Source: Pseudisothecium myosuroides
Taxonomy: Eukaryota > Streptophyta > Bryopsida > Hypnales > Lembophyllaceae
Direction of reading: 5' to 3'
Length of the DNA: 64,000 bases
Assembly: GCA_951799445.1 (NCBI GenBank)
Contig: OX637293.1
Location: 12,896,001-12,960,000, forward strand
Shown here in pieces: positions 34,521 through 45,927 of the stretch. The notes below the pieces were generated by a model. It searched no databases and was not told the DNA's origin. It saw only the letters and a program-made list of their open reading frames with translations. The translations under genes were made by a program, and so were the position numbers. Positions within the stretch are counted from its first letter, which is position 1; the number at the start of each line of letters is the position of its first letter.

Positions 34521-37500
34521 TAGCAAGTACTATTGGTGCCTCCATTTGGAAGTAGATTCTATGACATGGACTCATAACCTGTAAACAAAAATTGTATTCA
34601 TAAGGTCTTGCTCAAAATTGCAAAAATCAATTTTATTTTATAAAAATGAATGCTTTAGGGATTTAATAATCTTGGAATGAACCATCTAGCTAGTGGCTAA
34701 GGATTCATCAGTTTGGGGATACAATTGAAAAAGAGGTGCCTGATATTTTTTTTAAATGGCACAATTTCATAGAAATGTGAAGCCTCTATAAACTAGCTAC
34801 ACAATTATGAAGCCAAGACTCTTTTGAGTTGTCTTTTCATCTTAAAAAGTAATTTGAATTTTAAAAAAATGCAAAGATGTCTTATAAAAATAAAACTCTA
34901 ATGAATAATTTGATGGTTACTTTCAAACTAAAGTTATAAAAAAAAATTCTTCTTCTTTCCACAATACTAGAAATGATTGATTGATGATTTTAGGATTTTA
35001 AAAAATTAAAATTTTATAATTTTAAATATTGAAAGCTATAACATGTAAAAATCAGATTTTGAAATTTGCAAAATGTTAATTTAAATAGTTTGTAGAATAA
35101 TAATTTAGAAATCTAAAAATTTACTTTTTGAGAATTTTACATTCTACGAGCTGAAGAATTTTAATATTTTTGTTTCTTATTTTGAATTTTTCTAAATTTT
35201 GAGTTTGTGTTGTTTTAAATTTGTAAATGTATAAAAAAATTGGATTCATAAACTCATAATATTGCAAACAAACTTAATGAGAGCTTGATGGATTTAGATT
35301 TGTCAAAGAATTAGACGATATGATCAAACCCAAATGACTTTAAATACCAAATGGAGTGAAATGAGTTGAAGAGGCAAATTTAAATTCATAGTAGATAAAA
35401 GGGCAGACAAAAGTTCAGTCATGAATGTCATTATCAACACAATTTAATCCAAAAATTGAAAATTCCTCCTTCTAATGCTTTTGAATTGATTGTTTTTAAT
35501 TTCAAAAGTTTTTTCTCTCTTAAGTTTAAAATGTCAAATTCTTGAAGTGATGGTTAAATCTTCTTTTCATCAAACTTATTTATTCAAGAAAATTTTGATG
35601 GCTCATTTTTAGAACCAAAAAATATTATTTTGGAAGCAAAACATACTTGTATACTTTGAAGAATAAAATATTTGTAGATAAGAATTTGAAATTCTATACT
35701 TCACAAATGTTTGAGATTCTCAATTTGCCTCTTGAACATTTGGATGTGTGAAGAGTACAGGGTGTTTGAGAGAGTCTACATTCATTCATTGTTTGATATT
35801 GAATAGCTATTTTTAATGGAAGTTTTGCAATAAATTTTCATTTTTGTGATATTTAAATTTTACAAAATATCACAAGTTGACAAATTATAAAATTTTATAC
35901 CCTTACAAATTATAAATTATAAATTTTAGAAAATTAAAACATTATAAACATTCTAAATCCATAAATTTTACAAAATTTCAAGCTTGCAAATTAAAAAAAA
36001 TAAAAATCTTAAATTTAAAATTTACAAAAACATTTACTATAAAATATTTATTTTTATAAAATAGACCTTTTAAATTTATAAATCTATAAATTCAAAGTTT
36101 TTACATTTATAGATTAAATGTTTATAGGTTACTTTGTCGATGTTAAAATCTTGAAATTTAGGCTTTTAAAAATCTCAAATAATCATTAGGAGTGTGGAGT
36201 AAAAAAATTTAGATTTTTAGTTGAATTAATAGATCTTTAAAGAATATCTTGGATAAAAATGAAGAGAATGCAAACAATGATACCAAGGTAGAGATTCATT
36301 TTGGGTTTCTATTAGTTTAAAAATTACTTTTGAAAAGTTGAGAAGTGATTATATAATAGCACAAAATAATGATTTAGTGAAATTATTGTATCCTAGGGAT
36401 GCAATTCAAATTATGTTATATCATTATTTTTTTAAGTCAAATTTCTTGCAAAAGTACTCCAAAGGAAATTTAGCTCCTAAAAGATGGATTGTGGTTTTCA
36501 AAAGAGATTGTCAGAAATTGCCAATTTTGACCAAAATTGAAAATTAGGACCTTTTTTTAAATTCCAACCATACAAAAGTGTAGAAGACCATTATGTCATT
36601 ATATGAAAAAGTTTAAACCCATTTAAGCACGTAAAATTCAAGATTGAAGTTTGAAGAAAAAAAGGTTTTGCCCCTACCAAACTAGAACAATAAATTTTTT
36701 ACTATATAGCAAAATGAGGCTTTAGAACATTCACTTGTTGATCATGTTAGATACACTCATAAAAAATTTTAGAAGCAAAAAAGGCGTCTACCTTACTCTA
36801 AATCATCATTTTTTACTATACACAAAAATGAGGACTTACACCATTCTCTTGTTAATCTTGTTAGATACACTCACAAAAAATTCTAGAAGCAAAAAAGGCG
36901 TCTACCTTATTCTAAATCATCATGCAGTATGTTGAACATAAATAATTTAGCTATACACAAGTCATTTATTGATAATTTTTTGTGCATTGAAAATTTTATT
37001 TTTTTGAAATTTAAACAATAATAACAGAGAGTCAAACTGTTAGAATACTTTGGAAAAATTTCAAATTCTTTAACTAAACAAATTGCAAGATTACAGCACT
37101 AAAAAATGTTTATTTCCCAAATTGTTTGATATAGTTAACAAAATTTGACTCTTGGAATGTGATTTGCAAACTAGGATAATTGTTCTTTTTACAAATGCAT
37201 ACTTTAATATGTTAGTAAGTTAGTTACATACATGTAAAATTTCAAAAATATAGTAAAATTTCAAAAATATATATACCAGGGATTTAACAGCAGATTACTA
37301 AATTGTCAAAAGTCCCAAATTGTGTAGATTTTTTTGTACACTAGTAAATTTTTAAAAAATATTTGAAAATTTTCTCTTATACATTGTTTTGAATAAAAAT
37401 AAAATAAAAAAATTTAACATTTATTTTTTGTGATTTTTCTAAAACAATATGATTTATGACATGTCGAAAGTTGCATGCATTTTCTATATCTATTTTGTAG

Positions 37501-38612
37501 AAATGTGTAATTTATAATATTATAGTAAATAAATACAAATGTTTTTGTATCCAAATGAATAAAATATTTCATCTTTTAATACATTAAAAATCACATAATT
37601 TTATTTGACCAATCTAAAATTTAACTTAATTTTTTTCTAATATTATTTTATAACAAATTTTGTAAAGATTAACACGAACAAATTCAAATTTCTTGATTAC
37701 ATGCTTAAAAAATTGAATTGAATTTCTTAGATGTTATTTAACCTATACTTTTTTCCATGAGATAAATGTCAAAGACTAATAGTATCTTTAATTTACAATC
37801 AATTTAGCTAAAGTAGAAAATTCAGGTATATGCAAACCATTTGTTGCTCTTTTAATCCCTAATGGATTGAATGTCTGTTCAAGGATTTTGGTAGGTGGCA
37901 ATGAAGTCAAAAATAAATGGATGTTTCTTGAAAATCTGACACAAGGTGGAGACATTCACCCCCTTCGTGAAGATGCAAAAAAAAATTCCAATTGGATTAC
38001 AAGTTATGTTGCCCAAAGAATTTGGGGTAGTTTGGTCAATTCTAGTATTTTTTTGCTAAATTCCTCATCTACTTTTGAAATTTGGCATGTAACTAACATG
38101 GTATAATATGCAATTGAAAAAAGAACTACTTTTAGTACAAAAATCTCTTTCTAAGAAGAATCAATACTCTACTAACCCTGCCAAACAAGTTTGAAATTTT
38201 TTTTTGCCTGACTACAAACACTATTGTCTTGGAATTTGTACTCTCAAATTCTTGAATTTGTTTTCACACATTTCAAATGTTTATCTCTAAGTTCTTATTG
38301 TTTGGCTTTGAAACAAAAAATACCTTGCTACAAAAGAATTCATCAAAAAATGACTAGTGTATTTGTTTAAAAAAAACTTCATGCGTGTGTTTAACAAGAT
38401 GTAGTACTTGATAAAATAAAGGCTCAATTTTTATGTAGAACAAAAATTCTACTCCAAAGGGCTTATAGTTTGGCACCAATTTACAAGAATGAAATCAATG
38501 GATAGAAGTTCTTTTCACACTTCAAACATTATAATAATTTTTCAGTCTACTCAATCAAATGGGATGAGATTTTCTTCACACATTTTCATATCATTCTACT
38601 AAACTTTTGTAG
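34521..38612. other. Very AT-rich stretch without recognised genes
   Basis: About 4.1 kb with long A/T-dominated segments (35.8-36.2 kb is almost only A and T). Open frames are short and compositionally driven. Apart from the tandem duplication at 36695-36923, I see no structured feature. Confidence 0.55.
36695..36923 (+). repeat. Tandem duplication, period 114 bp
   Basis: TTTTTTACTATA starts at 36695 and at 36809. The unit continues with GTTAGATACACTCA and AGAAGCAAAAAAGGCGTCTA in both copies. The period is a multiple of three, so a small plus-strand frame repeats RSKKGVYL. I do not take that frame as a gene. Confidence 0.85.
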
Positions 38613-39341
38613 GACGATGAATGCAAGAAACACCTGCCGATTTTGTTGCGTTCTGACAGTACTCATCATTTTTTTTGCAGTACTTTAAAATTAGAAAATT
38701 AAAATTTTAAAAATAAAAAATATGGCTAATGTATATACCTTTAAGATGAAGGTAACCACCAAAGGAAATTCATTAAAAAATTCTCTAAGCTTGAGAACTA
38801 GAAAAGTGCCAAATCTTTAAAAAATGGATACTTTGATGTTTTAATTAGTTAAAATTAGAAAAAAGGTAAATACATAAAATGAAAATTGGCCATTTGTGAG
38901 AGCTCTATGGAGATGGTCGTTCACCCAAAAAAACTCCAAAATAATATTTCATATGTTACAAAATGCAAGCAGAATGAAGCGCACTTTGTGGACTTCCACA
39001 CTACATACAATTAATTATTTTTAGAATTTCTTTGGATAGTACCTACAAGTCTACTAGAAGACCATCCTCTCCAAATTTCAGCTCAAAATTCATTTTTTTG
39101 GGTACTAAATAGTACTACAAACCTCCAAATTGGCAAGTCTGACATAAAATTGGGGACTATTTTTGGACAGTAAACTATTTTTGAAAATTACAAAAAATTA
39201 GGTAAGGTGTATAATAGTCATAAGTACCTTACTTATAAATCTTAAATCATTTAGAGCCAAAACGCAAAAGTTATGGCCAAAAAACTAATCAAAATTCAAA
39301 GTGTGACGTAAAATAGTACAGGTGTTTCTTGCGTTCACCCA
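38613..39341. mobile_element. TIR element D1 (uninterrupted copy)
   Basis: The left end GAATGCAAGAAACACCTG and the reverse complement of the right end, TGGGTGAACGCAAGAAACAC, are inverted repeats. About 730 bp with no coding potential. It is the paralogous empty reference for D2: AGAA at 39023-39026 corresponds to the TTAA where B5 inserted in D2. Confidence 0.75.
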
Positions 39342-39589
39342 AGGTTGAAGTTAAAACCAAAAGTCTTCATTTTTAATTTTGGCCACAATACTAAATAGTA
39401 GTAGTTTTTAAAATTTTCTCTTGAATCCCCCCCCTTCCTTTAGAAGTTAAACATATCAATGGAGTAAGGATATTTTCTAATAATTACCGAATTAGGCCGG
39501 AGTGAACCTTAGATTCAAATACCTCAATGATTTAAAAAATAAAATAAAATTTGGATATTTTTTCCTTTACTGTTGTGATGATATTCTTA

Positions 39590-39857
39590 TGTTTTGCATT
39601 GACCATATTATAGTCAATTGAGCACACAAAGGTTACTTTTGTAATGTCTCATTCCTTTTCTAGATTTTAGCATATTTTTCCTTGTATTTTTGTACAAATG
39701 CATCATTTATGTCAATTTCAACCAATTCAAAAGTCATCTTTTAAAAATTGAATGAAAAATGAATCACATTATATGAATGAAAAATTATTTGGACAAAACA
39801 TTGGTCTAAGTATCCTTTTCATCATCCAGAATGTTCAGATCGGAACGCTTGCTTAAA
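39590..39857. repeat. Fragment of repeat family L
   Basis: Shares, in order, a TTTTGTACAAA block, TATGAATGAAAA and ATCGGAACGCTT-like words with 47270-47498. It is short and diverged, so the class is unknown. Confidence 0.45.
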
Positions 39858-40369
39858 GGGATAAAATATTGCACTTTTTCCTTCAATTTCATTTAGGAAT
39901 TTAGCTATGACAATTGTACCTAAAATTGTCTAAATAAGAGCACAAATGGGTGATTGCAAGAAACACCTATTGATTTGGTTGCGTTTTCACAATACTCATG
40001 CTTAGTTTTCTGGAATACTTTAAAATTAGAAAAATAATTTTCAAACATTTAAAAAAAATATGGACAATGTTTACACCTCTAAGAAGATTGTACCCTAGAA
40101 AGATAAAGCATAGAAAAATGATCTAAATAGAAGAACTGAAAAAATACAAAATCTCAAGAAAATAAATACCAATACTTCAATGTTTTAATTTGTAAACAAT
40201 AGTAAAATAAAAAATAAAAAAAGGAAAATTGGCCATTTGTAACAACTCTATGCAAAGATGGTCATTCATCAAAAGAACCACAAAATTAACATTTCACATG
40301 TTTTGAAATGCAAGCAGAAAAAAACTAACTCTGTAGACTTCCATCCATTAAAATATTTTTTTTTAAATT

Positions 40370-41287
40370 TTAACCCCTAAAGGCCCAAGGCATTTTCTGG
40401 CTCCAAAACCACTGAAAACTGCCATTTCTACTGCGATCACTCTCTAAACCAAAAAAAACTTTTTTTAATAGAATCGAACTGTAGGATCTTGTACTTCACT
40501 TGTCTCAAATCATGTGGTAAAAATTTCACGAAGTTTGACTGCACGGATTGGAAGATATCAGCGTTTGAAGTTGGAAAAAGAAGTTTTTTTTGAACTCTGG
40601 ATTGCAATTTCAGATGACTTTGACGGCCATTTGTGGATTTTTTTTGCACTACACACCATAAAGTTAAAATTTTTTATGTTGAACATTTGAGTTGAGAGTT
40701 ATGAAAAAAAATTTCAGAATGTCAAAGCTTGATTTTCACATATAAAAAAATTGTTAAGTAGAAGTAGGTCCAAAATTGAACAAAACACTAAATCTTCAAT
40801 AGCTCTTAGATGGAATTAAAAAACCATAATCCCAACGGTGGGATTGTTCTTGCAAACAAACTTAACCTTTTCAAAAAAAAAAATTTGAATTTTTTTGAAA
40901 ATTGCATTCAAAAATGAATTTTATAAGTTGTTTTTTGAAGAAGACGCTTAGATTGCCCGAAAAACAAGATTGTCCATAACTTTCTCATTCTAAGTCCAAA
41001 TAGAATGAATCAAAGCTTCAAATATAGACAAAAACATGATCTTTGAGAAAAAAAATTCAGTTTTTTAAAGTTTTTTTTTTCTGCCCGGCGAACTGCTTTT
41101 TTGACTTCGGGCGGCATAACTTTTTTCCCCGGGCACTGATTGAAAAAAAAATTATATTTTTGGAAAGATAATGTGATTTCCTATCTTTAAAAAAAGTTTC
41201 AAAAAATCAGGTCGAAATTTCAGGTCGCACGAGCTTGCCCGAAATCCCAAGTGTCCCCCGAGGGGACTTTGGGCCTTTAGGGATTAA
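40370..41287 (+). mobile_element. TTAA-family element B5 (complete, nested in D2)
   Basis: Starts TTAACCCCTAAAGGCCCAAG and ends GGGCCTTTAGGGATTAA. Length 918 bp including both TTAA copies. D2 sequence aligns with D1 directly across the insertion with only one TTAA-equivalent tetranucleotide left, which shows that the TTAA was duplicated. Confidence 0.9.
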
Positions 41288-41569
41288 ATTCTTTCGAATG
41301 GTAACTCCAAGTCTATTAGAAGACCAAACTTTTCCAAATTATAGCTCCAATTACATTTTTTGGAGGACTAAAAGGTACTAAAAGTCCTCCAATCAACAAG
41401 TGTAAAAGAATTTGGAGGAATATTTTTAAACAATAAAACATTCTTGAAATGCAAAAATTAGTCAAGATATTTAATAACTATGAGTACTTTACTTATGAAT
41501 CTTTAGTCTTATAGAGACAAAATGCAAAATTTATGGCCAAAATACAATTCAGCATACAAGGTGTGATGA

Positions 41570-41717
41570 CGAATTTCATTAATATGGCGATATTCCACAC
41601 GCCATTTTTAGACCATGTGGTTTGAACCATCTAGGACAAGTATAGATTTCAAATCATGTGATCTAAACTGTAAAAGTGCCAAAGTTGCAGAATGGCACCA
41701 TTTTAATGAAATTTGCC
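41570..41717. mobile_element. MITE-A copy A9 (nested in D2)
   Basis: Ends GACGAATTTCATTAATATGG and CACCATTTTAATGAAATTTG form inverted repeats. The interior has TAGGACAAGTATAGATTT and the near-palindromic ACCATGTGGTTTGAACC. It sits between GGTGTGAT and the D2 right terminus, where D1 has no such sequence. Confidence 0.8.
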
Positions 41718-41760
41718 ATTTTGATAAAAAAATAAAAAAGGTGTTTATTGCAGTCACCCA

Positions 41761-44475
41761 ATTTTTATTATTAAACTGTCTAAATTGTTGTTGGATTTTG
41801 TTGGAAGTTAGATAGAGATTCTTGATTCTCTTAGTAGGTGTTTCTTTCGCCATTTTTTTGATGGTGTATGAGTAGACTATGATGTTTTGTGAAGTGCTAA
41901 AATAGGTTAATCCAAAATAGACATTGAAGTAGTAACTTTTAACATCTAACATTTTTCTTAGAATAGATGTAAGGAGGTAAAATTTTGCAACATATATGGG
42001 ATTTTAATGCTTATCATTGAGGTAATAAAGTAGACAACTATTTCTTCAATACTCATGTGACACTTGGGTGATTTTTAGTGATATGGATATCAATACTAGG
42101 TGATACCTCGATAAAATTTCGCTATTGGTCTTAAAATACAGCAGTAATCTGTCTATTTGGATCGGAAAAACATGAAAAATTTCCTTTACAGATAATAGCC
42201 ATCGACTTCTGGCTGTAGCAAAATGGTGAAAAAATCGTGCATAAAACACACACTCAGCAGCCCAGCGCCAGACTCCATCCGGCAGGTCCCGAAATAGTCC
42301 CTTCCTGGACAGTTCACAACGGAAGTTGCATGACACATTGTCAAGCCGTGAAAGACGCATTCTTCGGAGCCTAAACAACAGAAATGCTGAAATGGGGGAG
42401 TTGCATGACTGGGTTTCAGAAATCAGGGGAAGGATCTGGAAACATGTCACGAAATGAAACTGGAGTGCAACTTCTATTTTTGCAATTGAGCTCTGTTCCT
42501 TTTGTGTCTACAAAAACAAAAAAAACTGGAGGGCAACGCGCATGAATGACCGGTTTTTGCCACTTTGGATGAATACTACTATTAGTACTATGACGACGAT
42601 TCCATACGTAATCCGTACTCCATAGAAACTCGTAAATCTGTAGGGGTCGGCAACAGGGTAATCCAGCATTACTAATTCCCTGATTAGTATCACGAACCCG
42701 ATCATGACGCCCACGGCCCACCTTGTGAGTTGCGACCTTGCGGAAGCCAAACAGGAAAGACGGTGCTATAAAAAGCGCCACGCCACTGCCGTTTTAGGCC
42801 GGCAGGGAGCTCTTGCTAGCAACAGTGAATCGAAGGACTGCCTGCCCCCGAGAGCATCGAATCTTTCCGAGACAGTGAGTGTGAACAAAAGACGAAACAA
42901 CGATGGATGGATCCATAAAAAGTCCAGCCCGCAAACCCCAAATGGCCAAATGGTACCTCAAATGGCACGTCCTGTTCTGTGCATGATTACTTCGATCGCA
43001 CGCCACTGATTGTTGGTTTCATTGTTTGGTAGTTTGTTTGATTCCAGACACTCCGTGATGAGGGGATAGATTCGCAATGGGCGGGGTTATTAGATGCCCG
43101 GTTCTGCTATGGCGGCAGTGATGAGGGTTGTCGATGCATGCACAGTTCCAGATAGCGCCTGCAACAGGGGGTTACAGTGTTCACTGCACTGATTTCGTGC
43201 AAATATAGCAAAGTCACAGTATTTTGAATTAGTGCAAGTTGAAAATTTGAAATATTCCCGAATTGTACCTACTTACACGAAATTAAAGATTTCTGGTGAC
43301 ACTGATTTTTAAGGTGGACGCTAACTAGGACAAATCAGTGTAACTTGGTTCATCACAGACAAGCGCACTTGTCCTCATTCATCACGCACTTCTTGCATGG
43401 ATTTCAGAAACGTTAGTATGTTAAGCGCATGCACTTTCTTCCTTTTTCTGTCTGATTGGGATAAAGGGCTCCCTGGCATGCCTGTAGGCCCAGAGCAGGA
43501 CAAGCTCCACTTCCAATAATCGAGACGAACTCACTGTATAAGGCAAGTATACCCCAAAGCAACCAAATAATAAGAAATCAAAATACCTTACTCCGCGCTT
43601 CCTCTGCCATTGTCTGAGCTTTAGGACTCAAAGGGCTCTCATCATTCTACTGTTCTCGCCTCAGATCTCACTCAAATAGGACATATTCCCCTGCAAATCT
43701 GGGGACCTTTGACAAGGTTTTCTAGGCATGTGTGAGCTCGAAATATCCTCGGAGTTTGAACACCGAATACTAGCCAATCAAACGTTTCGCTTCCGGAGAG
43801 TGAGCTCGCGGCCCGAGGACACGTTTGGCTGTAATTTTTGGAAGTCAGAGATAATGCATGATGGATATTATTTTCTATTACCCAGCTGAACGAACTTTCG
43901 AGATAAAATACAAGACAATTATGTACGACAGGGGCGGAACAAGATTACATAGGGAAACTAAAACTATCGAAGTGACCAGTCGTGTTGCCATTAGGCTAAT
44001 AAGCCTCTCGTGTACTGTACCATGGCGCATAATGAATTTGACCGCTGGAATGAAAACAGTGGCAGCCATTGTAAAATTAACCTAAACTGGGGATTCGAAA
44101 GATTAAGTTAGTGAGCGAGTGGTGGTGAAACTTGTGAGAGCCGGCAGGTTTAAAACTTGATCGACTTGACTTCGTAGCGCTTGTACCGTTGTACGTGACG
44201 GACGGATGAAGTTGATGAAGGCATGACGGAAGTGTGCCAAGGTCGGTGCTGTAGTCTGAATGCCACAGTTCGAGGTCCTATTCCTAGATTTGTCTCTTGT
44301 GTGACTTTCCTTTCGTGACCACCAACGAGGTGGAAAGTGCGCTAGGAGGAGGCTCCTTCCTTTCTTAGTTTGCAAAAGAGTTGCAACCATTTCGGCATGA
44401 CTCTCCGGCTTTTGCTTCGCAGTTTTGTCCTGTTTCTTTTTTTGACACGAGTGGAAGCATTATACAGTAACGGCC
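41761..44475. other. GC-richer island, gene content unresolved
   Basis: About 2.7 kb of clearly higher GC (roughly 42.2-44.4 kb) than the flanks, non-repetitive within the window. A minus-strand frame at 42508-42750 would encode two hydrophobic segments, and GCTATAAAAAGCG on the plus strand at about 42765 resembles a TATA box. No frame is long or recognisable, and most lack an ATG. It could be part of a gene whose introns I cannot place, or a dead gene. Confidence 0.35.
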
Positions 44476-45900
44476 CGCGAGACGTTAAGTACCCCCCCAC
44501 GAGCTAAGGGGGGGCCTCCGTGGCAGTCGCAGTGGGGCCCTTAGTACAGGCTGCCTCGGCTCCCGTCCCTCGATCCCGTCCCTCGATCCCGTCCACGCCT
44601 CCCACTCCAGCCGGCTCGCACTCCAGCTAACCCTAAGGTCCAGATCGCCGCTCCAAATCACTGTCTTCAGATCGCATTTTTGAGCGTGAAAGTGACGATT
44701 GCAACAGCAATACATGTTGCGACGATGCAAGCCATAGACTTGGTGAACAAATATGCGTCTTCAATCTTGGTTTCCGCTCGTAAGTTTACTGGAGTTGGGA
44801 AGAATGCCACGAACTCATACGCTCAAGAAAAAGAAAATTGAAATCTAAATGCCAACACAAGATTCTTCCCACATTACCACAGATAAGGATTGATATATGA
44901 TATCATGCCACACCTTGCAGTCTTACAGTGTTCCTCTTTGGATTTAATGATTTGAATTCATTTCAAGTGCAAAGCGCAAAAAATTTAAGAGCATATCCAA
45001 CATTTAGGAGCTTGTACTAGACTGGTATGAGCGAGTTTGGAAATGACCTTCAACAAATTCACTTTTGTTGAAACAAGCATGAATACATTTGAATCTCGTT
45101 AACCCTAAACCAACATGTTTAGAAGTTCAAGAATTGCTTCAAATACTCGTCCCAAATCAGAGCAAACTTTCTTGGTCTACACTTTATTTGTAGCCACTTC
45201 ATAGTTGCACCCTTTATAGACACTCTTTTGCGCTGGATATCAGTTCCAGAAACAAAAGAGCATTACAATGCGAGCTTTTCTTCCTGTGAAAAGGAGTCAT
45301 GTCGAGCCTTCTCCGGCTATTAGACGTACGGTGAAGTGTAGATAGCATTGTTGCGAGATTGAAGGTCACATGACAGAGTCTTTCAAACGAGAAGGAGGAT
45401 GTTAGGAAGTCTTGCAGTCAGAGAGTTGTGCAGAATTTGAGACCTTAGAAAAAAATGCATTGAGGATAATTCATCAATTAGAAACCAGGACAGCAAAATG
45501 AAAACCGTGCAAAAGGGAGTAAGTGGAATTCAACGATGGACGTAATTTTAGTGGATCAGTGTTGGAAGCTTCGTCAGTGGTAAAAAGAAGAAAGCTATCT
45601 GATTGTAAACAGCGACTTCCCTTCTCTGAAATGAAATGTAAAATGGACCAATCACTACTGACATTCCTCGTGGCCTGGGGACGTCGTCGTAGAAGCGATC
45701 TGGAGTTGAAGTGGAAGACGGCTGGAGTGCGAGCCGGCTGGAGTGGGAGGCGTGGACGGAATCGAGGGACGGGATCGAGGGACGAGATGTGGTGGGACGG
45801 GAGCCAGGGACTGGAGCCGAGGCAGCCTGTACTAAGGGCCCCACTGCGACTGCCACGGAGGCCCCCCTTTAGCTCGTGGGGGGGTACTTAACGTCTCGCG
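44476..45900. mobile_element. 1.4 kb transposon with ~150 bp GC-rich inverted termini (Mutator-like?)
   Basis: The left terminus (from CGCGAGACGTTAAGTACC) and the reverse complement of the right terminus match almost base for base for about 115 bp. After a 24 bp length difference they match again through a CCACGCCTCCCACTCCAGCC block. The flanks TAACGGCC (44468-44475) and TAACGACC (45901-45908) look like an 8 bp target duplication with one mismatch. The interior is AT-richer and has no transposase frame. Long inverted ends with an 8-9 bp duplication suit a non-autonomous Mutator-like element; hAT or P types share the duplication length but usually have short ends. Confidence 0.85.
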
Positions 45901-45927
45901 TAACGACCCTGCCTAGGCTGGTCCCTA

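Larger units (their letters stand above)
39947..41760. mobile_element. TIR element D2 carrying nested B5 and a MITE-A copy
   Basis: The left end TGGGTGATTGCAAGAAACAC and the reverse complement of the right end, TGGGTGACTGCAATAAACAC, agree well. The remaining body aligns with D1 in order (TACTTTAAAATTAGAAAA, GGCCATTTGT, AGTCTATTAGAAGACC, TTATGGCCAAAA). It is interrupted at 40370-41287 by B5 and at about 41570-41717 by MITE-A copy A9. Confidence 0.82.

Noticed and set aside
45523..45891. 122-codon plus-strand frame ending at the right terminus of the 1.4 kb element
   Set aside because: Half of it is the inverted repeat itself and the mirror frame exists at the other end. No protein family is suggested.
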